DNA of 64,000 bases, from NCBI GenBank assembly GCA_031415015.1, contig JANOQT010000044.1, positions 91,693 to 155,692 of the forward strand. Direction: 5' to 3'. Origin of the DNA: JAUYQR01 sp031415015. GTDB lineage: Bacteria > Pseudomonadota > Alphaproteobacteria > Rhodobacterales > Rhodobacteraceae. The translations under genes and the position numbers were made by a program. Under the pieces are notes generated by a model. The model was given only the letters and a program-made list of their open reading frames with translations. It was not told the DNA's origin and made no database searches. The stretch's first letter is position 1; each line of letters opens with the position of its first letter. Positions 50,272 through 60,025 of this stretch are shown in pieces.

Positions 50272-52062
50272 CTATTCGCGGCGCAGATACAGCGAGCCGT
50301 TCGGCTCTCCGCTGCTGTCTTCGGCAAATCCGAGGGCTGCCAGCGCAGGCAAGACCTTGGCGCGCGCGCTGTCGATTTCTGATGGGTCTAGGAATGGGAC
50401 GAGGATGCGCCGCACACCCGACAGGCGCGTCTCGGTCAGCGCTTCGGCTGGCAAAAGCGGGCCGGAAAAGCGCAGTACCTCAGGGCGCGATTGGATCATC
50501 AGGGCGGACAGGCCGGACCATTCGCCATCAGGGTTCAGGGTCACTGGCGAAAAGGCGATGCCCTGCGGATCCGGGAAATTGCGGGCCACCAGTCGCTTGG
50601 CAAAGGCCATCAGCACGGGGCGTTCCTCGTGCAGGGTCACTTCAATCTCGGGGTTGGCCGCCCGGGCGCGCAGGGCGACGAAACCGATGCCGCAATCCAC
50701 GTCCAGAAGCCGGGTACAACCGTTCATGAAGCCCTGAATGTTGCGCGCGTGGCGGCGGTCGAACTTGCCCGCCTGAAGGACCTCCATCGTCGCGGCGGTA
50801 AACACGCGCGGGTCCAGCGGGATCATGAGAGTCTGATTTTCCACCTCTTCCACCGCGATCTCGGCGGAAATGTCGACCGGTCCGCTGACGTAAGGCGAGG
50901 CGAAGGGCGAGCCCCAGCCGGGCGGCGGCGGGGTACGGCGTTCGTCCTTCGGCTGTTCGTTTCGGCGCTGTTCGATCTTGGTCTGAACTGCCTTCACCGC
51001 CTCGGGATCGCGTGCCTTGGGGGGCTTGGCGACCACCTGACTGATCGGCACCCCGGACGCGGCCAGCAATCCCGCGACCAGCTCCTGATAGGCTTCGGAG
51101 GAGCGATACTCCGCCAGTCGCGCTTCGGCGCGGGAATGCGCCGCGTCGTGCAAGGCACGGACCTGATCGTCTTTCAAAAGCTCTGCCATGATTGCTGCCC
51201 GCCTGTCACGGTGGTGGGCAATTCGCAGGTCTTCGACTTCGTTGCGGTCCTGCAACGACCAGTAGTCGGAGTTGTACTTGTCCTTTTTCAGGTTCGCGTT
51301 GCCCCGGAACTTGCGCAGGCTGTAGGCGTCCATCGACTTGATGGCATAGTGGTTGATCTGCGCCCAGTCGTAGCCAACAGTGCGGCGGATCGACCGCCAG
51401 CCGCGAAACTTGAACCATTCCTCCAGGGGCCGACCGGAGCCGTTCACCCACAGCACCGATTCCGGGTATTCGGTATCCTTGTGCTGCGATTTGATGATCG
51501 GGCGGTGCATGCCCAGCCGCAGATACTTGGGATCGAACTTGAGCATTGTCTTGGTGCCCCAGCCCTTGTTCCAGTATTCGGGTGCGGCACGGGTGAACTG
51601 ATCGGTGATCGGCTGCCTGCTCCAGTCCCGCACGCCGTTGGACCCGAAGATGCGCCACGTCATCACCATCGCCTGCGCGTTCATCGCCGCCAGATCGGCC
51701 ACCATACCATCCAACGTGTGGGAGGGATGGTTGATGCACAGAAACTCATCCGCATCCAGCACCAGCAGCCAGTCAGAGGCGCAGACAATATCCTCATCCG
51801 CCGCCAGTTTGAGCATGGACGGGTGCGGCTTCATTCCTTCGGGGATCACGTTTTCCCGGTGATGCACGCCGATATCCAGCGCCTCCAGCCGTTTCAGCAT
51901 GGCATCGGTGCCGTCGGAGCAATCATTGGTGTAGACCATAACATCGGTAAAACCGACGGCAAGGTGGTGCGCGACCCATTCCACCACCGTGGGGCCCTCG
52001 TCCTTCATGGTGGACAGCGCCAGCAATGCCCCGTGCGGGCTGGTCTGTTTTACGAAATCCAT
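50272..52062 (-). CDS. Glycosyltransferase (GT2/DUF4422-like) fused to a methyltransferase-like domain
   Basis: 596 residues from ATG 52062. N-terminal glycosyltransferase of the Glyco_tranf_2_4 type (STMKDEGPTVVEWVAHHLAV, VLDADEF metal site at 103-107, H-Y-A-I-K-S near 265). A charged linker follows (about 330-425, Pro/Lys-rich). A C-terminal Rossmann-like SAM methyltransferase segment carries LLDVDCGIGFVALRARAANP. Last of three leftward glycosyltransferase genes. The fusion of transfer and methylation in one chain suggests chain capping or decoration. Acceptor unknown. Confidence 0.8.
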   Translation of the reverse strand: MDFVKQTSPHGALLALSTMKDEGPTVVEWVAHHLAVGFTDVMVYTNDCSDGTDAMLKRLEALDIGVHHRENVIPEGMKPHPSMLKLAADEDIVCASDWLLVLDADEFLCINHPSHTLDGMVADLAAMNAQAMVMTWRIFGSNGVRDWSRQPITDQFTRAAPEYWNKGWGTKTMLKFDPKYLRLGMHRPIIKSQHKDTEYPESVLWVNGSGRPLEEWFKFRGWRSIRRTVGYDWAQINHYAIKSMDAYSLRKFRGNANLKKDKYNSDYWSLQDRNEVEDLRIAHHRDRRAAIMAELLKDDQVRALHDAAHSRAEARLAEYRSSEAYQELVAGLLAASGVPISQVVAKPPKARDPEAVKAVQTKIEQRRNEQPKDERRTPPPPGWGSPFASPYVSGPVDISAEIAVEEVENQTLMIPLDPRVFTAATMEVLQAGKFDRRHARNIQGFMNGCTRLLDVDCGIGFVALRARAANPEIEVTLHEERPVLMAFAKRLVARNFPDPQGIAFSPVTLNPDGEWSGLSALMIQSRPEVLRFSGPLLPAEALTETRLSGVRRILVPFLDPSEIDSARAKVLPALAALGFAEDSSGEPNGSLYLRRE

Positions 52063-52073
52063 CGCGGCGGCAG

Positions 52074-52886
52074 TCACTCTTCCAGCGCGGCGGTGGGGTC
52101 GATCTCCAGATGTTCGCACATTCGGGCGATGTAGCTGCCCTTCAGCGGCGGATTCTTGCGCCACCACGGCCGGGCAGCGTTGGTGTAGATGTGGACCGAC
52201 ATGGTCTTGTCGGTGAAATGCCCCTCTACATTTGAATGGGGATCGTAGAACACATCATTCAGCTGGAAGGGCACCGGATACAGCGTATCCGCCGTCATCG
52301 CCTTGTCGATATCCCCGGTCTTCTGCGCGAAATGGGTAAAAGCCTGCGGGCCAAAGGCAGTGCGCTCTGCCTGATAGATCCGCACGGCTTTTGGCAGGGA
52401 CGACGGCAACTTGTCCATCTTGCGCTTTTGCTTGTTGCCCCACCAGGCGGGATAGTCCGGCAGGTTGTCGTAATAATCGAGCAGGCTTTCGATCAGCCGA
52501 CCGGTTTTGGGCATCGCCACGACACCGCAATTCAACGCCCCGCGCATCCCGTGGCCGGCGTAAATATGCTCCTGCTCCTCAGGGAAGGGCTTGTGGCAAT
52601 AGGCATCACAATCGATCCAGATCGCACCCGTCGCCGCAATCATCTTGTAGCGGAACACGTTCGACAGGAAGGAGGCCGAGGTTTCTGCCACGATCGCCCG
52701 GTCGATCTGCATGATTTCGGACGCTGGGCGCACTTCAACACCCTTCGGGACGTTGCGGACCTGATCGGTGCAGTAAAGCGTCACCGGATGGCCCTGCAGC
52801 AGATGCGATTTGAGGCATAGCTGGTTCACGTAGTGCAGGGACTCGCCGATCCAGAGAGAGGCGACGGGGCGACGGTTGAGGGTCAT
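52074..52886 (-). CDS. DXD-motif glycosyltransferase
   Basis: 270 residues from ATG 52886. LWIGESLHYVNQLCLKSHLL at the start and the metal-binding IWIDCDAYCHKPF (Asp-Cys-Asp at 92-94) are typical of the Gly_transf_sug/alpha-1,4-GT-like family. A late WWRKNPPLKGSYIA region follows. No membrane segment. Middle gene of the leftward operon, 11 bp before the fusion gene. Confidence 0.82.
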   Translation of the reverse strand: MTLNRRPVASLWIGESLHYVNQLCLKSHLLQGHPVTLYCTDQVRNVPKGVEVRPASEIMQIDRAIVAETSASFLSNVFRYKMIAATGAIWIDCDAYCHKPFPEEQEHIYAGHGMRGALNCGVVAMPKTGRLIESLLDYYDNLPDYPAWWGNKQKRKMDKLPSSLPKAVRIYQAERTAFGPQAFTHFAQKTGDIDKAMTADTLYPVPFQLNDVFYDPHSNVEGHFTDKTMSVHIYTNAARPWWRKNPPLKGSYIARMCEHLEIDPTAALEE

Positions 52887-52912
52887 GGCGCGTCCTGTGT
52901 CATTCGGTTTTT

Positions 52913-53824
52913 TCAAAAAACGGCGGCAAAGCGTTCGGGCAACCGGTACAGCTCTGTCGAGCGACCGCCACCGAAGAACGTGATCTTGCCATCATGCAGG
53001 TCTTTCTGACCTTCGATCATCTGTCGGCGGAACTCCGGCAGGTCTGCATCCTCGCGGACCGGCTTGCCAGAGGTCAGCTTCTGAAAGTTTTCCAGATCAT
53101 TCGCCCAGGCTTTGCCAACATCCTTCAGGTCACGGTCCCCCGCCATGGTCTTGCGCATCTCTTTTCGCCCGGTCAAACGTTCAGTGACCGTCGCATGATC
53201 AAAGAAACGCAAGTGCAAAAGGTAAAGATGAGGGTCCAGAAACCTTGGTTGGTGCGAATTGGCGTGGCCGCCAACGGTAAAGCCAGCTTCCTTGCGCAGG
53301 ATGCAGGGTTTGGCGTAATTCGCGTTCGCCCGGAACACGCGGCGGCGCGACAAGATCGTCGCATCGTCGGCCAAAGGCTCCGGCTCCACCTCCGGGTTAT
53401 GGATCAGCTCGATGCCGAACGGGCAGATCGACTTTGGCGCGGTCTTCGAATTGGTGTAGCGGCTAAGATAGGTGACCAGATCTGGGGCCGCATCGGGATC
53501 GACGATCACCACCTCGTCGACGTCGCCGACAAAGAACCAGTTGTAGTAGCGCAACATTCCGGCAGAGAACTGCGAATTGATCGACCAGCGCCGCCGCTCC
53601 ATCCGCCACATCGTCGGGTCGCGGGGTATGCGGATGAAGTTGGCACCTTCGGCAATCCGCTCATGTTCGGGGTCGCCGCCATGCGACAGGATGTACAGAT
53701 GTTGGCGGCCGAACTGACGCCCGTAGTAATCCACCCAGCGCTGCAGAAAGAAATAATCCTTGTAGACCATTGTCATCGCGCCACAGGGCTTCTTCGTCGG
53801 GTCCAGCGTGGCGGGGGCGGTCAT
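52913..53824 (-). CDS. Glycosyltransferase family 2-like protein
   Basis: 303 residues from ATG 53824. TMVYKDYFFLQRWVDYYGRQ, the HLYILSHGGDPEHERIA block and VGDVDEVVIVDPD (metal site) mark the Glyco_tranf_2_4 family. It is a close paralogue of the protein encoded at 57694-58584 (YYGRQ-GR-HLY-LSHGGDPEH in both, and the same LYRLPERF end). First gene of the leftward operon, separated from the divergent operon by 172 bp (53825-53996). Confidence 0.85.
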   Translation of the reverse strand: MTAPATLDPTKKPCGAMTMVYKDYFFLQRWVDYYGRQFGRQHLYILSHGGDPEHERIAEGANFIRIPRDPTMWRMERRRWSINSQFSAGMLRYYNWFFVGDVDEVVIVDPDAAPDLVTYLSRYTNSKTAPKSICPFGIELIHNPEVEPEPLADDATILSRRRVFRANANYAKPCILRKEAGFTVGGHANSHQPRFLDPHLYLLHLRFFDHATVTERLTGRKEMRKTMAGDRDLKDVGKAWANDLENFQKLTSGKPVREDADLPEFRRQMIEGQKDLHDGKITFFGGGRSTELYRLPERFAAVF

Positions 53825-53996
53825 GAGGCGGCAATCCTTCGGGTATACCCGTGCAAAGGCTATCATGCGCCTTTGCGCCACTTCAAGCGCGGCTGGTGAC
53901 CGGCGGCCCCGAAACCGGTTGACGCGAATGGACTCTGGCGTTCGTATCGGCGGGCGTGTCAGTGTTCTTCGACGTGCAAGGAAATCTCGGCAGACC

Positions 53997-55085
53997 ATGG
54001 CGCATCCTTACGAAGATCTTCCCGCAGACCGGTTCTGGCGGACCGGTGTGTCCGATCTGGATGCGCTGGCAATAACAGGCCTGTGGCAGCCCAAGGTGCT
54101 GATCAAGCGGCGGACCCGAATTGCGACCGCAGGATCTTGCTTCGCGCAGCATTTTGCCAAAGCGCTGGTCGCACGCGGCTATCGCTGGGTGGATCACGAG
54201 CCGGGACCGCCGGGCCTGACTGCCGAGCAGAAGCGGGATTACCACTATGGCACGTTCAGTTTTCGCACCGGCAACATCTACACCCCAAGGATGCTGTGTC
54301 AGTGGCTGACCTGGGCGCTGACCGACACCGCCCCGCCAGAAGACGTTTGGGAAACCGACGGCCGGTTCTATGATCCGTTCCGCCCGGCGGTTGAACCCGG
54401 CGGCTTTCCGAGCATTGACGAACTGCGGGCCTCGCGCGCCGAAACACTTGTTGCGATCCGGCAGGCGATCACCACGTCACATGTGTTCGTCTTTACCATG
54501 GGTTTGACCGAAGCCTGGCAGAACGGTGACACCGGCACCGAATACGCCGTATGCCCCGGAACCGTCGCCGGAACGTTCAATCCGGAACGCCATATTTTTG
54601 TGAACCACCGGTTTGCCGGGCTGATGGCCGACATGACGGCAGTGCTGCGACTGATCTGGCGCGCCAATCGTGGACTGAATGTACTGTTGACCGTATCGCC
54701 CGTACCGCTGACCGCGACGGCGTCGGGCCAGCATGTGCTGAACGCCACCAGCCAGTCGAAATCGCTGCTGCGCACGGTTGCGGCGGAACTGGCGCAGCGG
54801 CAATCCCGCGTCGACTATTTTCCGTCTTACGAGATCATTACCCATCCCGCCTATCGCGGCCGCTTCTTCGCGCCCAATTTGCGGTCAGTCCTGCCCGAAG
54901 GTGTCGACCACGTGATGAACAGCTTTTTCCGCGATCAGACGGCGATGTTCGGGCCGGTGCCGGCAGATCAATTGCCCCCGGTTGCCGCGCCCGTGGCCAA
55001 CCCGGAGCCGGCCGAACCCGAACTTTCCGAGGCGGAAGAATTGCGCTGCGAAGAAGAAATACTCGCGGCCTTTGCACCAAGGTAG
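53997..55085 (+). CDS. GSCFA-domain protein
   Basis: 362 residues from ATG 53997. The GSCFA family name-motif is seen as TAGSCFAQHFAKAL (near residue 41), with FSFRTGNIYTPRMLCQWL, FTMGLTEAWQN and LTVSPVPLTATASGQHVLNA, as in SGNH-hydrolase-like GSCFA proteins. These act in modification of surface polysaccharides or glycoconjugates, with poorly known chemistry. First gene of the rightward operon; stop 8 bp before the next start. Confidence 0.88.
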   Translation: MAHPYEDLPADRFWRTGVSDLDALAITGLWQPKVLIKRRTRIATAGSCFAQHFAKALVARGYRWVDHEPGPPGLTAEQKRDYHYGTFSFRTGNIYTPRMLCQWLTWALTDTAPPEDVWETDGRFYDPFRPAVEPGGFPSIDELRASRAETLVAIRQAITTSHVFVFTMGLTEAWQNGDTGTEYAVCPGTVAGTFNPERHIFVNHRFAGLMADMTAVLRLIWRANRGLNVLLTVSPVPLTATASGQHVLNATSQSKSLLRTVAAELAQRQSRVDYFPSYEIITHPAYRGRFFAPNLRSVLPEGVDHVMNSFFRDQTAMFGPVPADQLPPVAAPVANPEPAEPELSEAEELRCEEEILAAFAPR

Positions 55086-55093
55086 GGCGCAGG

Positions 55094-55852
55094 ATGATCT
55101 CGCCACCCCCCCTGCTTTCCCGCCTCGCGGTTTTTGGCGATAGCCACTACGCCTGCCTCAGACAGGCGCATGGTCTGGGTCTGGTCGATGTGTCGGGGGC
55201 CGACATCGAATACTGGGGGCATGTCGGTGGCCGCTTCAATTTCCTGACCCTGCGGGACGCAGAGATCGTGCCCACCGATGAATTTACCGCCCAACGCTTC
55301 GCCAGGTTCAACGCGAAAGGCCGCCGGTCCTTACCGGCTGCCAATTTTGACATGATCCTGTTTGCCGGAACCCGCACCTATATTGGCCCGGTGTTTCAAC
55401 GTTTCCTGCAAGCCCGCTTCCATGGCCCGTTTCTGTCGTCTGGTCTGCGTCGTCGGGTGCTGTGTGACAGCCTGAACCAACAGTCCGGCTACCGGCTGGC
55501 CAGGGGCCTTGCGGCAACCGGCACGGCGCGGATCGTCCTGTCGCCCGTCGCTTTCCATACCGAGGGGCATCCCCGGTTGTCGGCGCAGTTGACCCCCGAG
55601 ATCCGCGCGGCCAGCGGTGAAGATCGCGCCGAACTTTGGGACCTTGCGACCGAGATTGCCGCGGCTGACGGCATAACCCTGATCCCGCAGCCGGACGAGA
55701 CGGTCGCCGACGGTGTCTTCACCAAAGCCGGATTTGCCGTTGCGGGCCACGCCGAGAAGAAGGATTACGAGCATCGCAATCCGGCTTACGGTGCGCTGAT
55801 CTTAGCCCGGGCAATGGATGTTCTGCGTACCACGCCGCTGAGGGCCCGGTGA
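55094..55852 (+). CDS. SGNH-hydrolase-like protein
   Basis: 252 residues beginning MISPPPLLSRLAVFGDSHYA; the GDSH block with Ser in place is the first SGNH motif. FDMILFAGTRTY and a late EHRNPAYGALI resemble blocks III and V, though the Asp of the usual DxxH is Glu. Probably an esterase or acetyl hydrolase acting on glycans, or a binding relative. Function inferred from fold signature and neighbours. Confidence 0.65.
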   Translation: MISPPPLLSRLAVFGDSHYACLRQAHGLGLVDVSGADIEYWGHVGGRFNFLTLRDAEIVPTDEFTAQRFARFNAKGRRSLPAANFDMILFAGTRTYIGPVFQRFLQARFHGPFLSSGLRRRVLCDSLNQQSGYRLARGLAATGTARIVLSPVAFHTEGHPRLSAQLTPEIRAASGEDRAELWDLATEIAAADGITLIPQPDETVADGVFTKAGFAVAGHAEKKDYEHRNPAYGALILARAMDVLRTTPLRAR

Positions 55853-55919
55853 TGCGGCGCACTTGCGGTCATACCGCTCGCTCTGCAAGATGCGGGATGA
55901 TCTGCCCTGCGGAAGGACG

Positions 55920-56672
55920 ATGATGCTGCACCTGTCCCAGACCCTGCCTGCCGGTGCGCTGATCGGTGGTGAAGATCGCGCGTTGACGAAGGCGCTGGCC
56001 GTCACCGGCGGCGCCCGCTTTACCGCGCGCCCAGCGGATGTGATTCGGTCGGGCGATAAGATCACCGGCTGGCGCGAAGCCACCGGCGCGGTCGAGGCCA
56101 CGACCGCGACACCCAATACCGGCAACAGCCGGTTTGACGAAGTGTCGCCAGCCGCCTTCCGGTTTGACACGGGTGTGAACTGTGGTTTTTCCCTTGCCGA
56201 GTTCGCTCCGGAAGTGGAGCGTTTTACCGCCGCCGTCATCTACACATCTGGCGGAGAGGCGCGCACATTGTGCTCGGTGTCCACCGGTCAGGCGAACAAT
56301 CTGATCTTCCTCAGCGAATCCGAGGGCCGTCTGGGCGCGAAGGATCGTCAGGGTGCGGTCGAAGTCGCGATGGACCTTACCCCGGGTCGCCGCAAAGCAC
56401 GGCTGGTGATTTTGTGCTACACCGGTCGGGCGCTTGTTTTGAAATCAGGGGGCAACAGCGTTCAGGCTGAGGGTGCGGTGCCCGGTATGGCGCATCCCGG
56501 CGATTTCTTCATTGGCTGCCGGTCCAATCGACCGGGTCTGACCAAAACACTTGGGGCAATGCATCTGCATGACGTGGTTTTCTGGCCGGACCGCGCGCTC
56601 ATAGGCTCGTCCGACCCGGACGACGTGGCCGCACTTGCCGCGCTGGATGCCTACCACCGCTGGACGTTCTGA
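55920..56672 (+). CDS. Protein of unknown function in the glycan cluster
   Basis: 250 residues from ATG 55920 (GGAAGGAC upstream; a second ATG directly follows). No signal peptide or membrane segment. Beta-rich pattern (AFRFDTGVNCGFSLAEFAPE, FTAAVIYTSGGEARTLCSVS, DFFIGCRSNRPG, LHDVVFWPDRAL) reminiscent of concanavalin-like lectin/LamG domains, which could bind carbohydrate. This is only a resemblance. Three bp before the hydrolase gene. Confidence 0.65.
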   Translation: MMLHLSQTLPAGALIGGEDRALTKALAVTGGARFTARPADVIRSGDKITGWREATGAVEATTATPNTGNSRFDEVSPAAFRFDTGVNCGFSLAEFAPEVERFTAAVIYTSGGEARTLCSVSTGQANNLIFLSESEGRLGAKDRQGAVEVAMDLTPGRRKARLVILCYTGRALVLKSGGNSVQAEGAVPGMAHPGDFFIGCRSNRPGLTKTLGAMHLHDVVFWPDRALIGSSDPDDVAALAALDAYHRWTF

Positions 56673-56675
56673 GCC

Positions 56676-57611
56676 GTGTCCGACCTTGCCCGCCCGGTCG
56701 AAACGCTGTTGCTTCCCCCTGAAATGGGGGTTGACGAGGCTGCAACCGCCGACCGCTTTCTGATCATGGGCGACCACGCCAACCTGTGGTTCGAGGGGCG
56801 GTCCGATGTCTTGATCATCACGTTCGACAACCTTGCGACCATCGACGAAGGTTGGCCGCGCGGCCCCTGGCTGGCCCGAAGGCTGGAGCCACTGGGCCAT
56901 TCCATCCTCGGTGTGCAAAGCCATGCCAAAGACTGGTTCCGGCAGCCCACTGCGCCACAGCTGCTTTCCATGCTGGAAGCGCGCGGCTTTTTCCGCCGTT
57001 TTCGCCGCATCATCATGACGGGGGCGTCGATGGGCGGGTTTGCGGCGTTGAATTTTGCGCCGCTGATCCCCGAGGCGCGGGTGCTTGCCTTCAGCGCGCA
57101 GTCCACGATGAACAAGGTCATCGCCCCGTTTGAAGCGCGCTTTCCCTTTGCCGTGCGCAAGTCCAACTGGGAGGGGATGCCGTTTCTCGATGCTGCTGCA
57201 GCCGTGCCGTATATCCGCAAGGTCGTGCTGGTCTACGACCCCTTTGTGCCCGAAGACCGCGCCCACGCCGCCCGCTTGGCTGGGCCGAACGTGCAGTTGC
57301 TTCGTGCGCCACACTGCACGCACGAAGCCATCCGTGTTGTCCTGAAGTCCGGCGCGCTTTCAGAGCTGATTGCCGATCTGGTGAACGGTGACCAGATCGG
57401 CCCCGGCTTCTGGGCCGCCTTCCGGAACCGCAAGACAGTGCCAAAATGGCAACGCGCCTTGCTTGCAACGGCGGCGGCGCGGGGCCGTCCGGGATTGGCG
57501 ATCAAGGCTGCGAACGCCATTCTGCAGGCAGGCAAGAACTTGCCCGAAGATGACCTGGTCTTTGCGCGACGCGCGCGGCGTGCGGCGGTAAATCAATCGA
57601 AGGTGGGCTAG
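56676..57611 (+). CDS. Alpha/beta-hydrolase-like protein
   Basis: 311 residues with a GTG start at 56676. Nucleophile elbow GASMGGFAALN (near residue 115) and a late His region (RAPHCTHEAIR) fit an alpha/beta-hydrolase. The core LIITFDNLAT and RIIMTGAS strands support the fold. The last 70 residues are basic and helical. Co-transcribed with the surrounding glycan genes; may de-esterify a glycan. Substrate unknown. Confidence 0.7.
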   Translation: MSDLARPVETLLLPPEMGVDEAATADRFLIMGDHANLWFEGRSDVLIITFDNLATIDEGWPRGPWLARRLEPLGHSILGVQSHAKDWFRQPTAPQLLSMLEARGFFRRFRRIIMTGASMGGFAALNFAPLIPEARVLAFSAQSTMNKVIAPFEARFPFAVRKSNWEGMPFLDAAAAVPYIRKVVLVYDPFVPEDRAHAARLAGPNVQLLRAPHCTHEAIRVVLKSGALSELIADLVNGDQIGPGFWAAFRNRKTVPKWQRALLATAAARGRPGLAIKAANAILQAGKNLPEDDLVFARRARRAAVNQSKVG

Positions 57612-57693
57612 GACCTGCGGGCCGCGCCATGCTATGGCACAATGCAAGACGTGAGCTGCCCCAAAGACCGGAACGGCAAGGGAACGACAACGG

Positions 57694-58584
57694 ATGGATC
57701 AGACGCGCGCGCCGATGATGGCGATGACCATGGTGGGGGGCGACCACTTCTTTCTGGAACGCTGGGTCGAATACTACGGTCGCCAGTTGGGCCGCGAGCA
57801 TCTGTATGTCCTCAGCCATGGCGGCGACCCTGAACACAAACGCATCGCTGCGGGCTGCAACCTCATCTATCTGCCGTTCGACGAGACGCGGAATTGCTTC
57901 AACCAGCGCCGCTGGCAGATGCTGTCGCGGGTGACCAGCGGCTTCACCAATTTCTACAATTGGGTGCTGGTTGGCGATGTCGATGAGATTGTCGCCGTAG
58001 ATCCTGATGTGTCGGACAATCTGGTCGAATACATCTCTCGGCTGCCTGAAAAGCGTGGACCCCAGGTCATTACCCCCTTTGCCATCGAAATGGTCCACAA
58101 CCCGAAGCTGGAGCCCGATCCGATCACATCCGGTCGCAACATCCTTGATGTGCGGCGGATTTTCCGACTGAACGCCAACTACGCCAAGCCCTGCCTGACC
58201 GCGACCAAGCTCGATATCGTGCCCGGTGGTCATTTCGCCAGCCATCCGGACTTGTATCTGGACCCGCATCTCTACCTGTTCCATTTGCGCTTCATCGACC
58301 ATGACATGACCGAAAAGCGTCTCGCCACCCGCCGCGCACAGCGTGAAATCCAAAGCGGTGCTTTGGAGGAAACCGAGAGGCAGAAGACCGGGTGGGATAC
58401 CGCATGGGAAACCTATTCCGCCTTGTCGAAGGAAACGCCCCGGGCGGAGACCGTGGATTTCCCGGAATTCCGCAAGGAAATGGTGGATGGCTGGCGGCCC
58501 AAGAAAGAGGTTTACTGGGCCCCCGGCGGTGCGCGTCCCAAAGGCGTCTACCGGTTGCCCGAACGTTTCTCCCGCTTGTTCTGA
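57694..58584 (+). CDS. Glycosyltransferase family 2-like protein (paralogue of 52913-53824)
   Basis: 296 residues. MVGGDHFFLERWVEYYGRQL, HLYVLSHGGDPEHKRIA, VGDVDEIVAVDPD (metal site), FRLNANYAKPC, and the ending YRLPERFSRLF match the protein from the leftward operon nearly block for block. The pair must stem from a duplication, now split over two divergent operons. Separated from the hydrolase gene by 82 bp. Confidence 0.85.
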   Translation: MDQTRAPMMAMTMVGGDHFFLERWVEYYGRQLGREHLYVLSHGGDPEHKRIAAGCNLIYLPFDETRNCFNQRRWQMLSRVTSGFTNFYNWVLVGDVDEIVAVDPDVSDNLVEYISRLPEKRGPQVITPFAIEMVHNPKLEPDPITSGRNILDVRRIFRLNANYAKPCLTATKLDIVPGGHFASHPDLYLDPHLYLFHLRFIDHDMTEKRLATRRAQREIQSGALEETERQKTGWDTAWETYSALSKETPRAETVDFPEFRKEMVDGWRPKKEVYWAPGGARPKGVYRLPERFSRLF

Positions 58585-58594
58585 AGGACATCGC

Positions 58595-60025
58595 ATGCCT
58601 GATCCCACCATCCCGCAGACCGGCACCATCATCCGGGCCGAGAATGGCGATGTGATCGGCTTTGACGAGTCTGGCCTGATCTTGCGCCTGTCGGACAAGG
58701 TGATCGCCGACATTGCTGCGCGTTTGCAGCTTCCGGATGTCGCGTCCGCCCCTCAAGTGACCGCCGAATTGCCCGACCTTCCCGAGGAGCTCGACCTGTG
58801 GGCCGCAAGGCGCGACGGCGATTGGGTCTTGTTTCAGGCCAACCTTCCCGGCGCAGACGGGCCGCGCGGCTATCGCCGTCACATCGAAGGCGGCACCATT
58901 CTGGCCGAAGGCCGTGGCCCGCTGTTTGCGATCCTTGGCATCGGTGGTGCGCGCGCGGCGCTTGCTTCGCCCGGTTCGGGCCGGTTCCCCTATCATGTTT
59001 TCGCGCCCGCCGACGATATTGGCGCGGTCGGCATGGGGGGGGACGGCGAAGCTGTGGTGACAGCCCTTTTGCAACCGCTCACCGAAATGACCCATGAGGC
59101 TTTGCTGGCCGAAGCGCTTGTGTCCGTGCGCGCCAACGCGCGGATCTCGTTGCCACTGTTCTTCATCCGCGCCGAGACTGACAGCGCCGCCACGTCCGTC
59201 AGCCTTGGCACCGGCGCGGCCATCGCCAACTTTGACCGGGCGCTGGGCAATCTTGTCGCTGCAGCCAAACGGCTTGGCACCCGTGCGCAGGTCTTGGCTG
59301 TGACGCTGGACTATCTGCTGGAGGATATCTCCGGCGATCCCGCTGCCTACCGCGACGGCATCATCGCGTTGATGGAGCGGATTACCCGGGGCATGGCGAA
59401 TCACGGTCTCGCCCGCCCGATATTTCTGTCCGCCTTTGATTGCGGCACGCAAACCATCACCAGCGGCCCGGCGCTGGATGGCCAGTGGGAATTGTCGTGG
59501 AACCACGCCGATCATCAACTGGTCTTTACCGGGCCCTCTTATGCCTTCGCCATCGACGATACCGGCCGCCTTACTGACGAGGGGCGTCGCGCCAAGGCCG
59601 CCCAGTCCGCCGCCGCCCTGCTGGCCGTGCAGGCAGGTCAGCGCTGGCAATGCCCGACAATCCAGCTTGCTGAACGCGACGGTAAAGACATTCGCCTGAT
59701 CTGCGAGGCGATGGCCGCGCTGGAGGTTGACCCGGCCGATCCCTTCCGTGCGGGCCCTCATGCCGGGTTTCGGCTGGAAGGCGTAACAAACGGGGCTGCG
59801 ATCAATTCTGTCAGCATCGATTCGAAGGACCGCAAGTCAGTAGTTCTTGCGTGCACCAAGCGGCCTGAAGGTGAAGACCTTTTTGTCACCTATGCCCATG
59901 GTGCCGACCCGGTCCCGGGCCCCTATCCTGCAAACCGGGGTTCCGTGCGGGATGCATCCGGAGCGGACGGCGTTCACCGCTGGGCATTGCCCGCGCGGCT
60001 TCGCGTTCGGGATGGCGCAATCTGA
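58595..60025 (+). CDS. Large protein of unknown function preceding the sulfatase
   Basis: 476 residues from ATG 58595 (GAAGGAC upstream). Residues 1-60 include ENGDVIGFDESGLILRLSDK. The middle (about 170-360) carries stretches like SLPLFFIRAETDSAATS, ALGNLVAAAKRLGTRAQVLA and QWELSWNHADHQLVFTGPSY that recall sialate/acetyl-xylan esterase-like (SGNH) carbohydrate esterases. I cannot confirm catalytic residues. No signal peptide. Ends overlapping the sulfatase start (TGATG). Confidence 0.65.
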   Translation: MPDPTIPQTGTIIRAENGDVIGFDESGLILRLSDKVIADIAARLQLPDVASAPQVTAELPDLPEELDLWAARRDGDWVLFQANLPGADGPRGYRRHIEGGTILAEGRGPLFAILGIGGARAALASPGSGRFPYHVFAPADDIGAVGMGGDGEAVVTALLQPLTEMTHEALLAEALVSVRANARISLPLFFIRAETDSAATSVSLGTGAAIANFDRALGNLVAAAKRLGTRAQVLAVTLDYLLEDISGDPAAYRDGIIALMERITRGMANHGLARPIFLSAFDCGTQTITSGPALDGQWELSWNHADHQLVFTGPSYAFAIDDTGRLTDEGRRAKAAQSAAALLAVQAGQRWQCPTIQLAERDGKDIRLICEAMAALEVDPADPFRAGPHAGFRLEGVTNGAAINSVSIDSKDRKSVVLACTKRPEGEDLFVTYAHGADPVPGPYPANRGSVRDASGADGVHRWALPARLRVRDGAI

